The notes: generated by a model from the sequence alone, not told the origin. DNA of 64,000 nt from Icerya purchasi (GCA_039619475.1 CM077116.1:455327576-455391575); one strand, 5' to 3'; positions 1 to 13,690 are shown, counted from the first letter of the stretch. Numbers and translations: made by a program.

Positions 1-1
1 G

Positions 2-97
2 TGCGGCAAATGTTTCGCCAGAGCCGACTACCTGTCCAAACACCTAACGACTCACCTGCACAACAATCCGAGAACGAATGCGGCCACGGCCGATTGA
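2..97 (+). CDS. C2H2 zinc-finger protein, C-terminal end (partial)
   Basis: The window opens inside an exon. Reading from base 2 gives 31 codons and a TGA stop. The translation starts CGKCFARADYLSKHLTTH, which fits the end of a C2H2 finger: second zinc Cys, three residues, Phe, five residues, Leu, two residues, His, three residues, His. The first Cys lies upstream of the window. A short polar tail rich in Asn, Thr and Ala follows to the stop, so this is the last finger and the protein terminus. The finger resembles those of DNA-binding transcription factors, but the subfamily cannot be fixed from half a finger. GC content falls sharply right after the stop, as expected at a coding/3' UTR border. 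Confidence 0.8.
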   Translation, partial: CGKCFARADYLSKHLTTHLHNNPRTNAATAD

Positions 98-300
98 CCG
101 CGCCCCTCACAGATCGCATCTTACAAAACGCTAATTTTGTACTTAATAGATTCTTCTCTTTTTGTTGATTATTTATTAATTTATTCGACCTTTTTTCTTT
201 TTTGTCTCGTTTTTTAAAATTTAATTTTACTATTTTGTTGGCTTTCTTTTCTTTAATGTTTTAAAATGCATTTCCATTTTGTCTTTCTTTTTTCATTTAC

Positions 301-320
301 CTCTCTCTCTCTCTCTCTTT

Positions 321-355
<35 letters not shown>
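301..355. repeat. (CT)n-(AT)n compound microsatellite
   Basis: A run of CT dinucleotides (301-318) is followed within a few bases by a run of AT dinucleotides (325-355). It lies within the presumed 3' UTR. Confidence 0.95.
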
Positions 356-358
<3 letters not shown>

Positions 359-3358
359 GTGTAAATACATACGCAAAGTGGAAGTAGTAGCGTTTCACAA
401 ATAAAATTATTTGCTCACCTTTAGTAGTGTACACAAAATTATCTTTTTCCCCAACGATGACCATGCTACTAAATGTTTATACGTTTAATTGTTTTTAGTT
501 TGTTGTTTTTTTTTGTTTTTTTTTTTTTAATGTTAATGTAGAAATTACGCACTGTTGAATCAAAATTTATTTACCGATTTGCTTTAGTAAATATAAGAGA
601 ATTACACCAGAAAGAAAAATGAGAAAATAAACTTAATGAACAATTCGTGAAAAAGAATACATATATATATATATATGCATGTATACTGCGGCATTATAAT
701 GACGAAAATATACCAGCAAGTTTTTTCTAAGGCAGAGTTACCATCACGACAAAATCAAAACTTCTGTTTAGCTATTATTTTTTCGATTTTCCTTTAACTT
801 TTTTTTTTTCTTTTCTGGTTGTATGAAATGTCAATATTTTCTTCGTCGCACAAGATTATACCATACGTAATTGGTCATGTACTATATATGTATAATATGG
901 CACGTGTATATTTTTAATTAATTCGATAACGAATATTTTGTTCTACTTAAAAAGTAGCGAGTTGTTTCTTGATTAGTTTAATTTTAGTCTCTTCAGTCAA
1001 CAGTTCATTAAACACTTTTTCAAATTCTTTTATTCCCGTTTTTCTATCTTGAAGTTAATAATCGGAATAATTTTTAGAATTATCTGTAATTTTTTTTTTC
1101 TCTTTTAAATTAATTTTCAATTATTTATTAAACAATTTTGAAATATCAAATTTTGAGATTAGTAAACGTCTTTTTTCGTTTCAAATTAAAATTATTATTT
1201 CCATTCACGTTATGAATGGAAGATTAATACGAATTCAATGGTTAACTTGTAATTTACGCCGATGAAATTCGACTGTTCGCGATGATCCATTATGCATTTA
1301 ATTTACATTAACAAAAAATAAAAAAAATAAAAAAATATATAGGAACGCCAAAAACGATATTCTTGTAAAAATAAAAACCCTTTACAGTTAAATTGTTCGC
1401 ATCGGCGGCATCCTGTGAGAAAATAATGGAAGTAGCGTGGAATTGGTTATAAATTAAGGAACATTTTCGAAGCGGATTTAATTCCAAATTGTTGAGTACC
1501 GAATTTAATAATACTTGATAAAGTTCAAACATATAACTAATAGTGAAAATCGTAAATTCTATATTAAATGTACCTCGGGAATTAGAACATGAACTAATAA
1601 GATAATCCAACTGTTTTCAGACAATGTGAAATGAACTTTCTTAAAACAAATTTCTGTAAAAACCTGTTTTTCAATCTAGAATTTAAATACCAAAAAACCG
1701 TATAATCCGATGTTTCGCAAATTTACCATTATTATAATTGTTATTATTATTATTGGTTCCTTTTTTTCAATTAACCCAGTTCCTAACGGCACTCTCAAAC
1801 ATCCTCTGCTAGGTTTATTTTGTCTTTTTTAAACACTTATTCGGGATATTAGATGAAAACACCCTATCACAGTACTTGGTGATAATATATTTTCAACGTA
1901 CGACAGCGAGATTCGAATTTTACTAGAATAAAACTTCGCTACCTAATCAATTGCGACGTGATAATTTTAGCATTGTATAGGTCGAACCGTTGCACTAACT
2001 TGTAACTACAATTTCATACCAGTCCACAAAAAAGAATATAACAAAGTAAAACATACATACCATATTATACACGTGAAATAATCATTAATATTGCAGTTGA
2101 GCCATGCGAGGAAGAGCTAGACTGAAGTTCTGGTCTGTAAACCGCATAATAGAAATTATTCAACCGTTCGAGACGGTTAGTTGAGTGCGTAAATTTCTTA
2201 ATAGATGCTGACAAATAAGAATATATTTTTCTCTGAAATTCATCTTAGTCGAATCATTTTTAGAAAGAAGATAAAAAAGTTGTTCCATTTCTATAGTACA
2301 AAGAAAACCGCGCAACTAAAATACCGGACAAATAAGCGAGGTACATACGGTACAGAGTGGGTACTACGAAGTATAGGAATTGTCCGCTTTCGTTTGAAGG
2401 AGATGTTAAATTTAATTTATTACAAAAACTTTTTCCTTTTCTAGTTTTTATTTTTAAATGAATTTGTCTAACATGAGACATCTAGGCAAGTATACGAACT
2501 CTTACGATTTACCAATATTTTACCAAAAAAAAAAACCCCCGAGAAAGGGGTAAAATATATACTTTTTCAACATCGATTTAATTCAAATCAAAATAATATA
2601 TAAATAATACTCGAATATTGCTCAGTTAATGGTGCCGTGTTAAATTCAGCTAAAGATTTTCAGCCTGCAAATATCCCCTTCTGTGCGAGAATTTTGTAGC
2701 TTATAATCCAGTTCTTTTCGAAAAGAGGAGTTAAAAATAAAATACTTTGAACAGATCGAAGAAGGTACTACACGAAAAGATCTTTTAAATACATTATGTA
2801 GTTGTTTTTTTCTAAAGACTTTTCCATTTTCTAAAAGGCGAATGATTTTAAACAGTTATTTTCATAACCTTTATATTTTTAAATATTCCGATTCTCTGTC
2901 ATTTATTTTACAATAATTGTCTATACGCATTTTTATATGATATTAGAGTAAATTTTAAAATTCGCGTGATCATAATATTCGTAAGTGAATTTTTTCCAAA
3001 ATCGTAAATCGTTACTTTTGTAATTACCTTATTAGTTTGATTTACTTGATGTAATAATTCTTGACGATTATTTAAAATCTTTAAATTGAAATATCGAAAT
3101 TAGATTTTTTTTTTTTTACGAATTAACAGTAATTAATTGCACCGTCATATATGGATATAATAAATCGCAAAAAAAGTACAGAACTGTTAACTGAAAAAAT
3201 TTTATTGGTGCCATTTCAATTGTGATTCTAAAAATGATATCATTATTCTTAAGCATAGAGTTTAAAATATGTGATATAAATATTTAGTATTTTGTTCTTT
3301 CTTTTTTTTTTTTTTCTTTCTTTATTGACAATGGTACAAAGATTGTTTTTCTTTTTCC

Positions 3359-3359
<1 letters not shown>

Positions 3360-3392
<33 letters not shown>
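3360..3392. repeat. (AT)n microsatellite
   Basis: This is a pure AT dinucleotide run followed by degenerate GTAT repeats. The minus-strand ORF across it has a Tyr-Ile repeat and is an artefact. Confidence 0.95.
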
Positions 3393-3400
<8 letters not shown>

Positions 3401-4559
3401 ATATGTTCGTGTATGTATAGATAGATGGATAGTATATTATACTTAAAAAATTACCCGTCAGAAATACGTGTCTTTTAGTCCGAGGTTTTGTAAAAACCAA
3501 ATTTTTATTATACGGAAATTTTTTCCGTTTTTTGTTTTCTCTTTTGTATTTAATTTTTTCCCGGTTTTTAAAACTTGTTTTTATACATTTTCTATATATT
3601 TACGTTTAACATACCTATGTGATATATAATATTAAACGCATAACAATGTCGATCAGTACAAAATTTGAAACGAATTATTTTTTTTTTTCTTTTTACTATT
3701 ATTAGAAATTACAGTTTTATTTGGAGAATTAGATAATTTTTTAAAAAATATTTCTTTAAAATTTTTTGTCAATTTAATCTTGTACAAACGAAAATAATGT
3801 GATTTTTTCTTACTCTTAAGAATTAATATAATTATTTTTTTTTTTTTTAAAGTAATCTTAAAATTAGTAAACCGTATTTACTTTTTATTTTGGGCGGATG
3901 TTATAAATAAAATGTGGATTTGGCTGTGGTTGTATACAATTTTTTCGTTTTTCGCATATAAAAACAAACTACTTCAAGTACAAAAGAATGGAGTGATAAC
4001 TGTAGTTATGTAAATTCTATGCTGCATATTGTAATCAATTATCAAAAAATTAACCGGTGGCGGATTTAAGTGAGATCGCAAGGTCTAACACCATTCGTCT
4101 TATTTCATACGCGAAAAAATATTACATCCGAAAATGAAAAATGATTCGGGATTTTTCTCAACTTCCAATTACGACACTTTGTAAATGCGTTTATGAAAAA
4201 ATAAATAAATAGAAGTAATAATAATAATAATATTTAATTGTACATTTAAATACGGTAAAATTATTATTATTAGTTTTTTTTGTTTTTTTTCTTTACTTCC
4301 AAACTTGATTGTACGGAAAAACATAGATGAATACCACAGAGATTAAACGTGTGCAGAAGTCTCGTTTTCTTCGAAGCTACTCCCTGTTGGTAAATATCAG
4401 TTTTAAAAATTTTTGCACGCTTACTCCCAACCACAATTCGTCCAATGTCGCTTTGTGGGTGACTGTATTCTTCTTGGTTCTTGCCCAAAAAATGTTGATT
4501 TTTTTCTTCTTTGGAAGTGCGTCAACTGCGAAACATTAACTCAGCGCGCAAGTGTGTAA

Positions 4560-4650
4560 TTTTTTTGTAAGTTTCAACGTAGGGCAGTGGAATTCAAACC
4601 AGGCCCTACCCGAACGAAACGCCACTGTCTAACCAACCACAACGCCAAGG
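4560..4650 (-). mobile_element. Putative tRNA-derived SINE head
   Basis: On the minus strand, GGTTTGAATTCC (4589-4600) resembles a pol III box B (GGTTCGANTCC). TGGTTGGTTAGACAGTGG (4622-4639) lies upstream at about box-A distance. An A-rich stretch follows downstream on the same strand (about 4561). The order of these blocks matches the element at 28.62-28.75 kb: a TGGTTGG block, then GGCGTT, then a CTGGTT(C/T)GAA block. That suggests one SINE family. Both boxes deviate from consensus, so this is a decayed copy and the call is tentative. Confidence 0.35.
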
Positions 4651-6510
4651 TGTTGAAAATGAGATGGGTTTTCACAATTAAATGTGTTCTCGCTTTGACC
4701 GGTTCTAAAACAGTTCTCAATAAATGTCGCAAACATTCTTTTCTCATTTTTGTTTTTTGTCCTGGAATGCTGCTAGACAATAAAATCAAAACGAAACAAC
4801 TTGAAAGAGTAAACACCATTCCACGAACGCTACAAAACGAAATAAATTTGTCCTAATACAATTAAAGGCCAAATTATATTTGTACATTATCTCAACCAGT
4901 TCGTTAACAATTTTCTTCAACTGTAGTATGCCCAATAATACATCGATTTATTTACATTACGCGTTTTTTTTTTTTTTTGTTCCTTTTTTGATTTTATAAT
5001 TTTTTTTATTCCAATAGGGTGAACCAAATTCGATAGCGCCGCCGTATATTTGACAAATTTACAGTAAACATATTAAAAAGGGAACACTTTCTGTCGCAAA
5101 TAGAGTTCAAAATTACAAGCAAGAAAGACGAAAATCGGCCAAAATATTATGTACCGAAAAACTATAGAAAGTTGCATTTTTTTTTATTTTCCTACATTTA
5201 AAGGCCGTGTTCACGGAGGGGGTTTTGGGGGTTAAACCTCTCCCATCAGAACTGATATAGTTATTATAAATACACAAAAATCTGAAAAAAATCAAAAATT
5301 TAAAATAAATATGGATGATTTTTTAGAGTGTTCTTACATTTAAAAAAAAAAAAAAAGAAAAAATATGCTTCATATTTCTAGATATGTCATTAATATTTTA
5401 TGCAAAATTTTTTAGTACGAGTATAATCAATAACATGTAATTTTTATTAATGTTTATACGGTAATTGATTTATGTAAATTATTAATATATAAATCAAAAT
5501 TAATAGTATAAATAATATTAGTGAAAACTGTATTGTTATTTATGAAATAAATATGCGGAGATTTTAATTTTATAATAATAACTTTACAATGAATTTCATT
5601 AGATATTTTTTTTATTTATATAAAATAAAATTTTCCATATTTTTAAGCAGTTATGTAGCACTACGATATATTACTTCTAACTGTCATTGAAAAATATTTT
5701 AGTCGCGGTAAGAGCGCTATGTAAAAATTGTAAAACTACTGATTCAGATGATGTGCGCGAATAATCTAGCCAGTTAGTATTTTAAAACACCGTTGATACC
5801 TCCCGGGAGCGATTTTAACTGAAACCCTTTCCGAATTCATTTTATTAATTTAAATGATGATGATACATATGCCTCGAAAATCATTTAGATACATTGATAT
5901 TCGCGAATTTTCTTAGACCCTCTATTACTAATATTACGTGTAAAATTTTGCCATTCGAAATCGAGATTTTATCGGCCTATTTTAAATCCGCTACCGAAAT
6001 TTTATTAAAAAATTCCGATATCAATTCGTTCTTTCTTGCTTTGTGTGCATATATAATATGTCGTGTCGGAATTAAGACAGAATTAAGCAGGTAATAAAAT
6101 TTCAATCAATTATACGTGAAATAATCCGATTTTTACAAATGCACAGTAAAGTTTACATTGGCGCATTGGAGATACTACGTCACTGCTAAACTAGTCATTA
6201 TCAAGTGTAAACGCTGTGTAGAATTTTTCTAACGTACATTTTTACAACTGAAACGTACAGAATATGCCCCTTTTGGGGAATATTCTCGGTAACATTTATT
6301 TCTACGTTAATTGTTACAAAATACATTGTTCAACAAGTGTAATTTACATAACTACAGTCTAACATTAAGTCGGGAGCAATATTTTATATTAAAACGTACG
6401 TTATATAATATAACGAGGAAATTATTACTTAAACACTATATCGTTTATTTTTTTTTTTTAATTTGTACACGTTACGTGCGGGAGTTTTATAGTTTTAAAT
6501 TATATTTTTA

Positions 6511-6512
<2 letters not shown>

Positions 6513-6559
<47 letters not shown>
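6513..6559. repeat. (AT)n microsatellite
   Basis: A nearly pure AT dinucleotide run of about 47 bases. Confidence 0.95.
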
Positions 6560-6562
<3 letters not shown>

Positions 6563-6745
6563 AACATTTTAAAAAATACATAAAATGGGTTTGTAAAATT
6601 CGTAAGGTTTGTTAAGTGTTTTATCGAGTAAGTTTTTTACAAATATTTTGATAAGTTGTAACTGAAAAGAATCTCAGATGGCTGTGTAGCAAACTTTGGT
6701 GGTTTTGAACCCATTCGTAACAGTTTTATAAACGCGTATAACTAA

Positions 6746-6801
6746 ATTATTGTTACTATTATTAATATTATTATTATTATTATTATTACTACTATTACTA
6801 C

Positions 6802-6846
<45 letters not shown>

Positions 6847-6874
6847 TACTATTACTATTATTATTATTATTATT
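6746..6874. repeat. (TTA)n trinucleotide microsatellite with TAC interruptions
   Basis: About 130 bases of TTA triplets with interspersed CTA/ACT variants. The apparent poly-Leu (plus) and poly-Asn (minus) ORFs through it are products of the repeat. Confidence 0.95.
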
Positions 6875-9800
6875 TGTGCTAATTTCGTTTTTATTACAAT
6901 TTTTATCCGACTGTTGTGCTATCAAATATCATGAAGCTACAAATTTCGTATGGTCGTAATAATATAAATATTTTTTTGTTGTTTTACTTACATTTTTTTT
7001 TTTAAATTACTTTATTGATATTTTAAATAAATCCATATACGTTTATCTTTTTAAAAAACTAGTACAGATGAATATGTAGAATGTTCACGCACGCGCGTGT
7101 GTACGAGTTGTGGGCATAATATTAATATATTTTTTATTTCTTAACCTTTTATTATTCTTATATAATTTATTATTATTTTGCAAAAGACACTAATACATAT
7201 ACCGTTTTATATATGTATGTATATAGAAGTAGGTATATATATTATCTGTGTATATGTGTTTGTATATAATCAGTCTTAAGTTTTTCCTTTTTTTCTTTTG
7301 TTTTTTTTTTTTTTTTTTTTTTTTTTTTGTTATTTAATGTGTATATTTGTAAAAGGTAAACTTTTGTTTTTCAAAAAAAAAAAAAAAAAAGAAAAAAAAA
7401 TTGAGAAACGAACATATTTTATAATATTAATGATTAAAATATTAGGCAGTGATAAAATTATGATTAAACATTTATGAACGCATTCGTAAAATAAAATTTC
7501 TTTTTTTATGCTATGTAGTAAAATAACAAATTTAAATACTTGTCCCCCTGGAATAATAAGTACACAAAAAAAAAAAAAACGGTCTAAAGCTTAATTTTAA
7601 TTTTACCAATACGCGAATATTAAATATATTTCGTTCTATTCCGAATTAATACTTGGTTTTATGAAATTTATTTTATAAAAACGCGCGTAATAAATTTAAC
7701 CAGCTGTATATATATTTTTCAAACGGGGATACATTTTAAAATATTTTATTAGAACCTGAAATATGTTACTTTCCGCGTTCGTTGCACTTTTAAGATTTTA
7801 GCGTTTTGAATAAAAGTTAAAATTTCAAAAATATAGACACGCAGTGTGTTAAACGACGTAATTTATTATTTCAAAAAAAAGTTACAGTTCCGCTATCAGA
7901 CAGCAGGGTAAATATAAAGCGAATGAAAATTGTTAAATATCTTTGGCGTGTGATCGCTTTTTGTGTTAATAAACGATCACGAACGTGTTTATGTTCCTCA
8001 GTTTGTTCATTCTATCTGATTATTATTGAGCTTTTTTCTCCCTAATTAATTATATAAATATATAAATTTACATCTTGAGTATTTAAAGTGCCAGCCGGCA
8101 GAAATTTGAAGATTTAACATTTTTATCGAAATTATGATTTCCAGAGAAACCTTTTGCACCCCAGCAACTTAAGTTTAATTTCGAAATCCCTTCTTTTTTT
8201 GTTTTTTAAAATATGCGTTCGAACTGCAGTTTGCGTATTTTATTCGATACCTTCCGTCTGATAAGAGTTTCAGAGTTGCAAAATTAACGTATAAATCACA
8301 CGCTCATACGTTCTTAAACCGTAGCATTATTATTAACTCAGTTTAGAAAAAGAGGCTTGAATCGAATTCCCACAAAATTCTGAAAACCTCCATTATAAAA
8401 CGTGTTTAGCGAATACTTTTGACTATTTTTAAGTATTTTAGGATAATCTTCAAAAGGTTATAGCAGTATGTGTACGGTTCAAAGTATTTTATGCCTATTT
8501 TATTGAGAGTAACGGTTACAGCTTATTCAGATTATCATTATTTCGTTGCATTAAAAAATCTAATCAAATTACGGTACAGTGTGCTGTATTGAAAGTTACC
8601 AAAAAGAATTCCCCGAATTTCTTGAAAATACTCTTTGTAAATTTGCGTTCGTTTAAGTTACTATAGGAATGTGCTTTTAAAATGTAAACTAAAAAATAAA
8701 AACAAAGCAGATATAAAAAAAGGTACTTCATATCTTACGTTACAACATTTTAATAATTCGGTTCGGGACTATCATTACGAACTTTACGAATGCGTTACTC
8801 GTCAATCGCTGCTCCTAATAGCATTAATAAAGATTAAAATATGTTAAAATTATGTACATTTCAAACGAAAGTCATTTTTTTCTTTTTCTATCCTCGGTTA
8901 AGATAATTTCGATTAAAAATCGCGACATTAAGAATAATATTTAAAAAAAGATGTGTACATGACTTTGTAAAGTGTAATTTTTTATTCTACTATTATCGTT
9001 TTTACTTTGTAAACTAAAAGAAATCATTACAAATTTAAAAAGAAAAAAAAGAAACCAGTTTTAGCCGCTTTAATTCATCGCTACTAGAATTATTTTTACA
9101 TTCGATCTGCATGTATAACATTAATGTATATTTACTCTTTAACAGATGGCAAAGAGGAATACATTTATATTACAACACTACTTTCGTTTACCTATAATAT
9201 AGTTATTCACCCTGTTCTCGTATTAATTTTGTTAAAGCTATTTATATATACATACATATATATATATATATATATATGTGTGTGTACTTAATAAATAATG
9301 ATGATAATAATAATCATAATATTGTAATTTATTGTTGTGTGTTTTGATATATATATATATATACCATTTGTAACGCGATGCATTTAATAATATTCGAAAA
9401 ATAAATTTGTGTTTATAATTATTTGTACTTTTTGACAAAATAATTTTGACGACTACATAGGTAGAACGATTCTTGATTAGGAAACACAATATTGATTTGA
9501 TTAAATGGAATACTTTTTAAAAATAAAGAGCGCGAAAAATGTTACTTTTATTGTAGCGTTAAAATTACTAGAGTAATCGAATCTTCAGATATTCGCTTGA
9601 AAAGTCAAAGGACGGTTCTGCATCGGAAAAGGCGGTAATCGATGTGCGCGTCTAATTAAAGCTCATTTAAAAGATTACTTTTGTTCGAAGATTGACACAT
9701 CCTACTAACCGCAGTCATTGTCTACACTTCTATCTGCATGCCGGACCGCATCGAATATTGCATGAGTGAAATTTTCCTTTCGCTAATCTCTTATTCGTAT

Positions 9801-10149
9801 GCGGAAGAAACATAGAAGAGCACTTATTCACAAAACACCTCGTGTCAGCACGCTGAACATGTACGATTTTACCTGTAAAAAAAGTTCTTAACGGTGCCTG
9901 CAAATAACGGAGCATGTAAAATAACTTCGCATGTAACACATATTTAATTTCGCTATTATCGTAATACGAAGGTGATAGAGCTTCACTCATTTTTTTTTTT
10001 TCCTTTTAATAACCTATTCGCCATGTATACAATAAATACATATGTATTAACAAAAGATAAAAAGTACTAACTCCGTAGATGCTTACATAATGGTGGTTAT
10101 TGGTGTTTTATTTTTGTTTTTATTTTTTCTTAAATATTAATCGAAATTT

Positions 10150-10150
<1 letters not shown>

Positions 10151-10181
<31 letters not shown>
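10151..10181. repeat. Long poly(A) tract
   Basis: About 31 uninterrupted A residues. No LINE or SINE body was recognised upstream, so I leave it as a simple homopolymer rather than a retroposon tail. Confidence 0.9.
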
Positions 10182-10182
<1 letters not shown>

Positions 10183-10543
10183 GGCAGAACAAAAAAAACG
10201 TAAATTGGCTTTACGCAAGAAACGGTTATTTATCGCGCAAATTTTATCAGAAAAAAGAGCTTATTTTCAAAAAATATTTTTGCCATTTTCATATAAAAAA
10301 TTCTGGTGATTAGTACGACACGGCAGTAATTAATTAATACGCTAATAATGACAATAATATTAACGTACACTGTATATATGTGTGTATATTTTTCATTTAC
10401 TTTCATGTGTTAACGTAAATGTTTATATTTTTAACACAATGGTGATTGGAACTTATTGCGAGGAAACTACTATCTCGTGAATACATTGCTGCTTGCTATG
10501 TCATCGTTTACATGTAACGGGGATCTTCGTGCAGTCAAAAATC

Positions 10544-10571
10544 AAAAAAAAAAAAAAAAAAAAAAAAAAAA
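10544..10571. repeat. Second long poly(A) tract
   Basis: About 28 A residues, some 360 bases after the previous tract and in the same orientation. It could be a retroposon tail, but no matching body or target duplication was seen. Confidence 0.85.
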
Positions 10572-11866
10572 GACACCGGAAGAAATAAAAATTGTGATCG
10601 ACTACCCTTGGAAATGTTTGTTGTTCGGTCGAAGAAATTGCAAGATGATGGTGATTTCATCATTTTAATAAGATACTAGTGTAACGTAAATTAAGAGTTA
10701 GCAGTGCTGTTTCATGAACGTAAATTTTTTTTAAACTCTAAACGGCTATTTTCTATTTTTTGTAAAGTAATTATCGTTTTCTGTTATGTTATTTTTGGAT
10801 ATGCTTTTCGATTAAGTAATAACTTTTTTCATTAAAGTAATGCATCGAAATAATATAACTGCGAAACTGAAGGAATACACTACCAAATATTACGGAGGAG
10901 ATACGTGTTTTTGGCTTTGTTCTTCCTTTCCGTCTGCTGCGAAGGTAAGTAATGCAGGTGTTGAAAGATTTTTAAAATGTCGCATTTACAAGTAAAACCA
11001 TTTACCTACGCGTTCACGTTAATACTTTTTTTTTTCCTTTTTTGCACAGATTAACATTAAAATTGAATGAATTTCCGGTACAGGTGTAAATGTGCTTTTG
11101 TAACATTGATCTAAAAGCGTGTTCTTCTTTTATTGTTTCGGTGAAGTTTCTCTCTTTTTTTAACGTTACCGTGATTTAAAAAAACAACCCGCTGGTAATT
11201 ATATTTGCATCTGTACAAATGTTAATGTTTTATTAAAATAATTTTATATGTCGGCAATGCTTTTGAAACTTTGAAGTGCCGACCATTAATCAACGGCGTC
11301 ATTAGTAAGTAAACAATACACTATTATTTCTATATTAGCACAATCTATATTTATTAAAAATGTATTATGTCCTGTTTATTTCACGCATGATTTTACCCGG
11401 AATAATATTCGGTAAGTACTTCAAAATTTTTAATTCAACTATTTTTTATCGAGTAGTAATTGTTGTTTTATCAGCGCGTAAGAAATACGTTTTATTCGTT
11501 TCACATGTGATTACTACGTACTTCGCGCCATTTTAAAGGCACACAGCGCTAATGATTGTAGGGGTTATTCACTGAAAATTTAAACTTTTGAGATTGATAA
11601 TTGACGCAAAATTGACAGAGAGAAAAAAAATCTACGAAATGTACAACTGTTGCTGTAAATAGATATGTTGAAGTTAAATAAATCGGTTTGATGATTTTTG
11701 ATTCAAAAGTTACCTTTTATATAATTGCTTAGTATCGTTAAGTAAATCACGATTTTTTTTCTTCTCCTTTGTATAATGTAGTTTAGAATGTTGCGGGTAC
11801 CGCCCCCCCTGTTATTGATCGTTAATATTTTCTGACATATATTATATATATTTTAATATTCGGATA

Positions 11867-12131
11867 CAAGGGCGTCGCCAGCTGATGAGCCAGGGAGGGG
11901 CAAGATGAGTTGCCAGCCGCCGGGGGGGGGCAAGATGATAAAAAGAGGATATGAGTTATAGGAAAAATAAAATTTATAGGTTGTAAAGGCTTAATATTTT
12001 ATTAAACAAGAATAAAATCTTAATTAAAACATAAGTTTTCCAAATTGTCCATGATTACACGCCTATGAATATTCATCAATGACAGTTGATTAAAAAGTTT
12101 CAAGGCTCCAGGGGGGGGGGCGACGCCCATG
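11867..12131 (-). mobile_element. hAT-type MITE, copy 1
   Basis: The element begins CAAGGGCGTCGCCAGC and ends GGGCGACGCCCATG, so its termini form an inverted repeat. It is flanked by the perfect 8-bp duplication TTCGGATA (11859-11866 and 12132-12139). An 8-bp target duplication with CA(A/T)GGG ends is the signature of the hAT superfamily. At 265 bp it carries no transposase, so it is non-autonomous. Its interior is the reverse complement of the copies at 23.07 and 41.45 kb. G runs lie near both ends. Confidence 0.88.
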
Positions 12132-12139
12132 TTCGGATA

Positions 12140-12774
12140 TAAAAATAATTCAGTTCAATTATGACATTTTTGGTCGATAAAACCAACACGGCGCAGATAC
12201 TATACGTCATACAAAATCAGTAGTACACTAGATTAGCTAAACAAAAAAGAAAATTAAGGTTTTCCCATACTACTTAGCACCGTATCCTCCACTACCCCGC
12301 CCAAATAAAGTTCGCAAAACAATAAAATCTCAAACGTGGAAAGGTAATATAGTACACCAATAATTGGGAAAATAGTTATAGAGAAATTCTACCAGTACAA
12401 CGTATAAACATGTAGGTAATTATTAAGAATTTTTTGTCGATAATTTTGACGTGTAAATCTAAAATGAAGACAAACACATGAAACTGCCGCTACCAAAACT
12501 CCATCGTAAACGTTGACAAGCTAGTCCCCGAATTCTCGATATAAATACATTTATAAGAGACTTCTAGAATGTCAGAATAATCTTTACAAATATATATATA
12601 TATATATATACATACATATATCGCACTAAGATGATTTAAACTCTTCGATTCAGCGGAAGAGTAATGAAACTCACACACTGTCGATGCTAAAACTATAAGT
12701 AAGCTAATCACTGTCTGCTGTAAGGGGACGCTGGCTATAAAAACAACAAATCGGATATAAAATTACCGCTTGTA
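12140..12774. other. Unassigned AT-rich DNA
   Basis: No domain or terminus recognised. It contains a short (AT)n run near 12,592-12,610. Confidence 0.4.
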
Positions 12775-13690
12775 ATTAGGGTTCGGATCTCATAAAAAAA
12801 TCTCAAAATATGCACCAAAAATATGCACCAAAAATATGCACCAAAAATATGCACGAAAATATGCACTAAAAATTTCATAATAGATAATATATATTAAAAA
12901 AATTAAATAAAATGCTTTGTTTTTCGCCTCAAATTTTAATTAACACGCTGTATTTTCTTTTATCATATTAGTTTAAAATTTTAATTTAAAAATAATTACA
13001 TTTAACAATAAGAATTGTTTTTAAATTTTCAACACGAAAATTATTTAAATGTGGCTGCTTCAAATGGAATGTAAGAGATTTCGTTTTCATCTGATACTTT
13101 AATTAAGTGGAAACAGCAAATGATCTGCTAGATATTGAAGACAGCATGTGTAAATCAAATTTGTGTCACAAGTTGCGTAAGTATATGTATATATATATAT
13201 GTATACGTATGTATCCGGTATATGGTTCAAACGACAGTTACCCATCACAAGGTTAAAGATAATTTCAGCTTAGGCAATTGACAATATAAATTTAAAAACC
13301 CGAAAAGGTCGAAAATTAAATACATTGTTCAAATTTTTTTTCATTTGTAAAAGAGACAAAAATTTTTTTTTTTTTACTTGCAGAAAGATATCCTATTTAT
13401 AAAAAGGACAACAATGGTAGTCCCACAACCAACAAAAAGAAATATTATATATTTTTTTTTTTTTTTGTTTTTTTGGTTTCATAAACACGCGGCTAGAGGC
13501 TATTATTGAATAGACTTGACGAAAAACAGATCATAATCTATTTTTTTTAGTAAAGTTAAATTCTTTATATGTAATAATGAAAAATATGTTAAAATCCTCA
13601 AAATACACAAAATATACCCGAAACGTCCAAAATGTGCATTTAAATGCACTATTAAATTAATGTATTTCGAATCTACAACCCTTGAAACGT
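12775..13690. mobile_element. Candidate non-autonomous DNA transposon with TGCAC subterminal repeats
   Basis: The left edge holds AGGGTTCGGATCTC. The reverse complement of the right edge reads CAAGGGTTGTAGATTC, an imperfect terminal repeat with a hAT-like CAAGGG start. Just inside the left edge is an array of AAAATATGCACC units. Just inside the right edge is the 16-bp palindrome GTGCATTTAAATGCAC (13634-13649). Subterminal repeats that bind transposase are usual in hAT elements. No 8-bp duplication could be read, so the boundaries are uncertain and the call is weak. Confidence 0.25.
12805..12867 (+). repeat. Tandem 12-13-bp repeat, AAAAATATGCACC
   Basis: Five head-to-tail units of 12 or 13 bp. 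The last two differ only in the final base (G or T instead of C). The spacing is regular enough to suggest a protein-binding array rather than a slippage microsatellite. Confidence 0.85.

Larger units (their letters stand above)
98..4555 (+). other. Probable 3' UTR of the zinc-finger gene grading into AT-rich noncoding DNA
   Basis: This is very AT-rich with long T runs, several AATAAA-like hexamers (for example near 400 and 625) and short microsatellites. ORFs here are short, low-complexity or overlap on both strands. The first part is presumably the 3' UTR, because it directly follows the stop codon. Where transcription ends cannot be told from sequence. I see no other gene. Confidence 0.4.
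4860..11858. other. AT-rich noncoding DNA, no gene recognised
   Basis: About 7 kb with no recognisable protein domain, transposon terminus or RNA gene. All ORFs are below about 90 codons and read as low-complexity or anonymous sequence. It holds (AT)n and (TTA)n microsatellites and several long A or T tracts. It could be distal UTR, intergenic DNA or intron. I cannot distinguish these. Confidence 0.5.

Noticed and set aside
6674..6959. Poly-Asn (minus) and poly-Leu (plus) ORFs
   Set aside because: Both are translations of the (TTA)n microsatellite on opposite strands.
10100..10668. Lys-rich ORFs with poly-Lys runs
   Set aside because: They are produced by poly(A) tracts.
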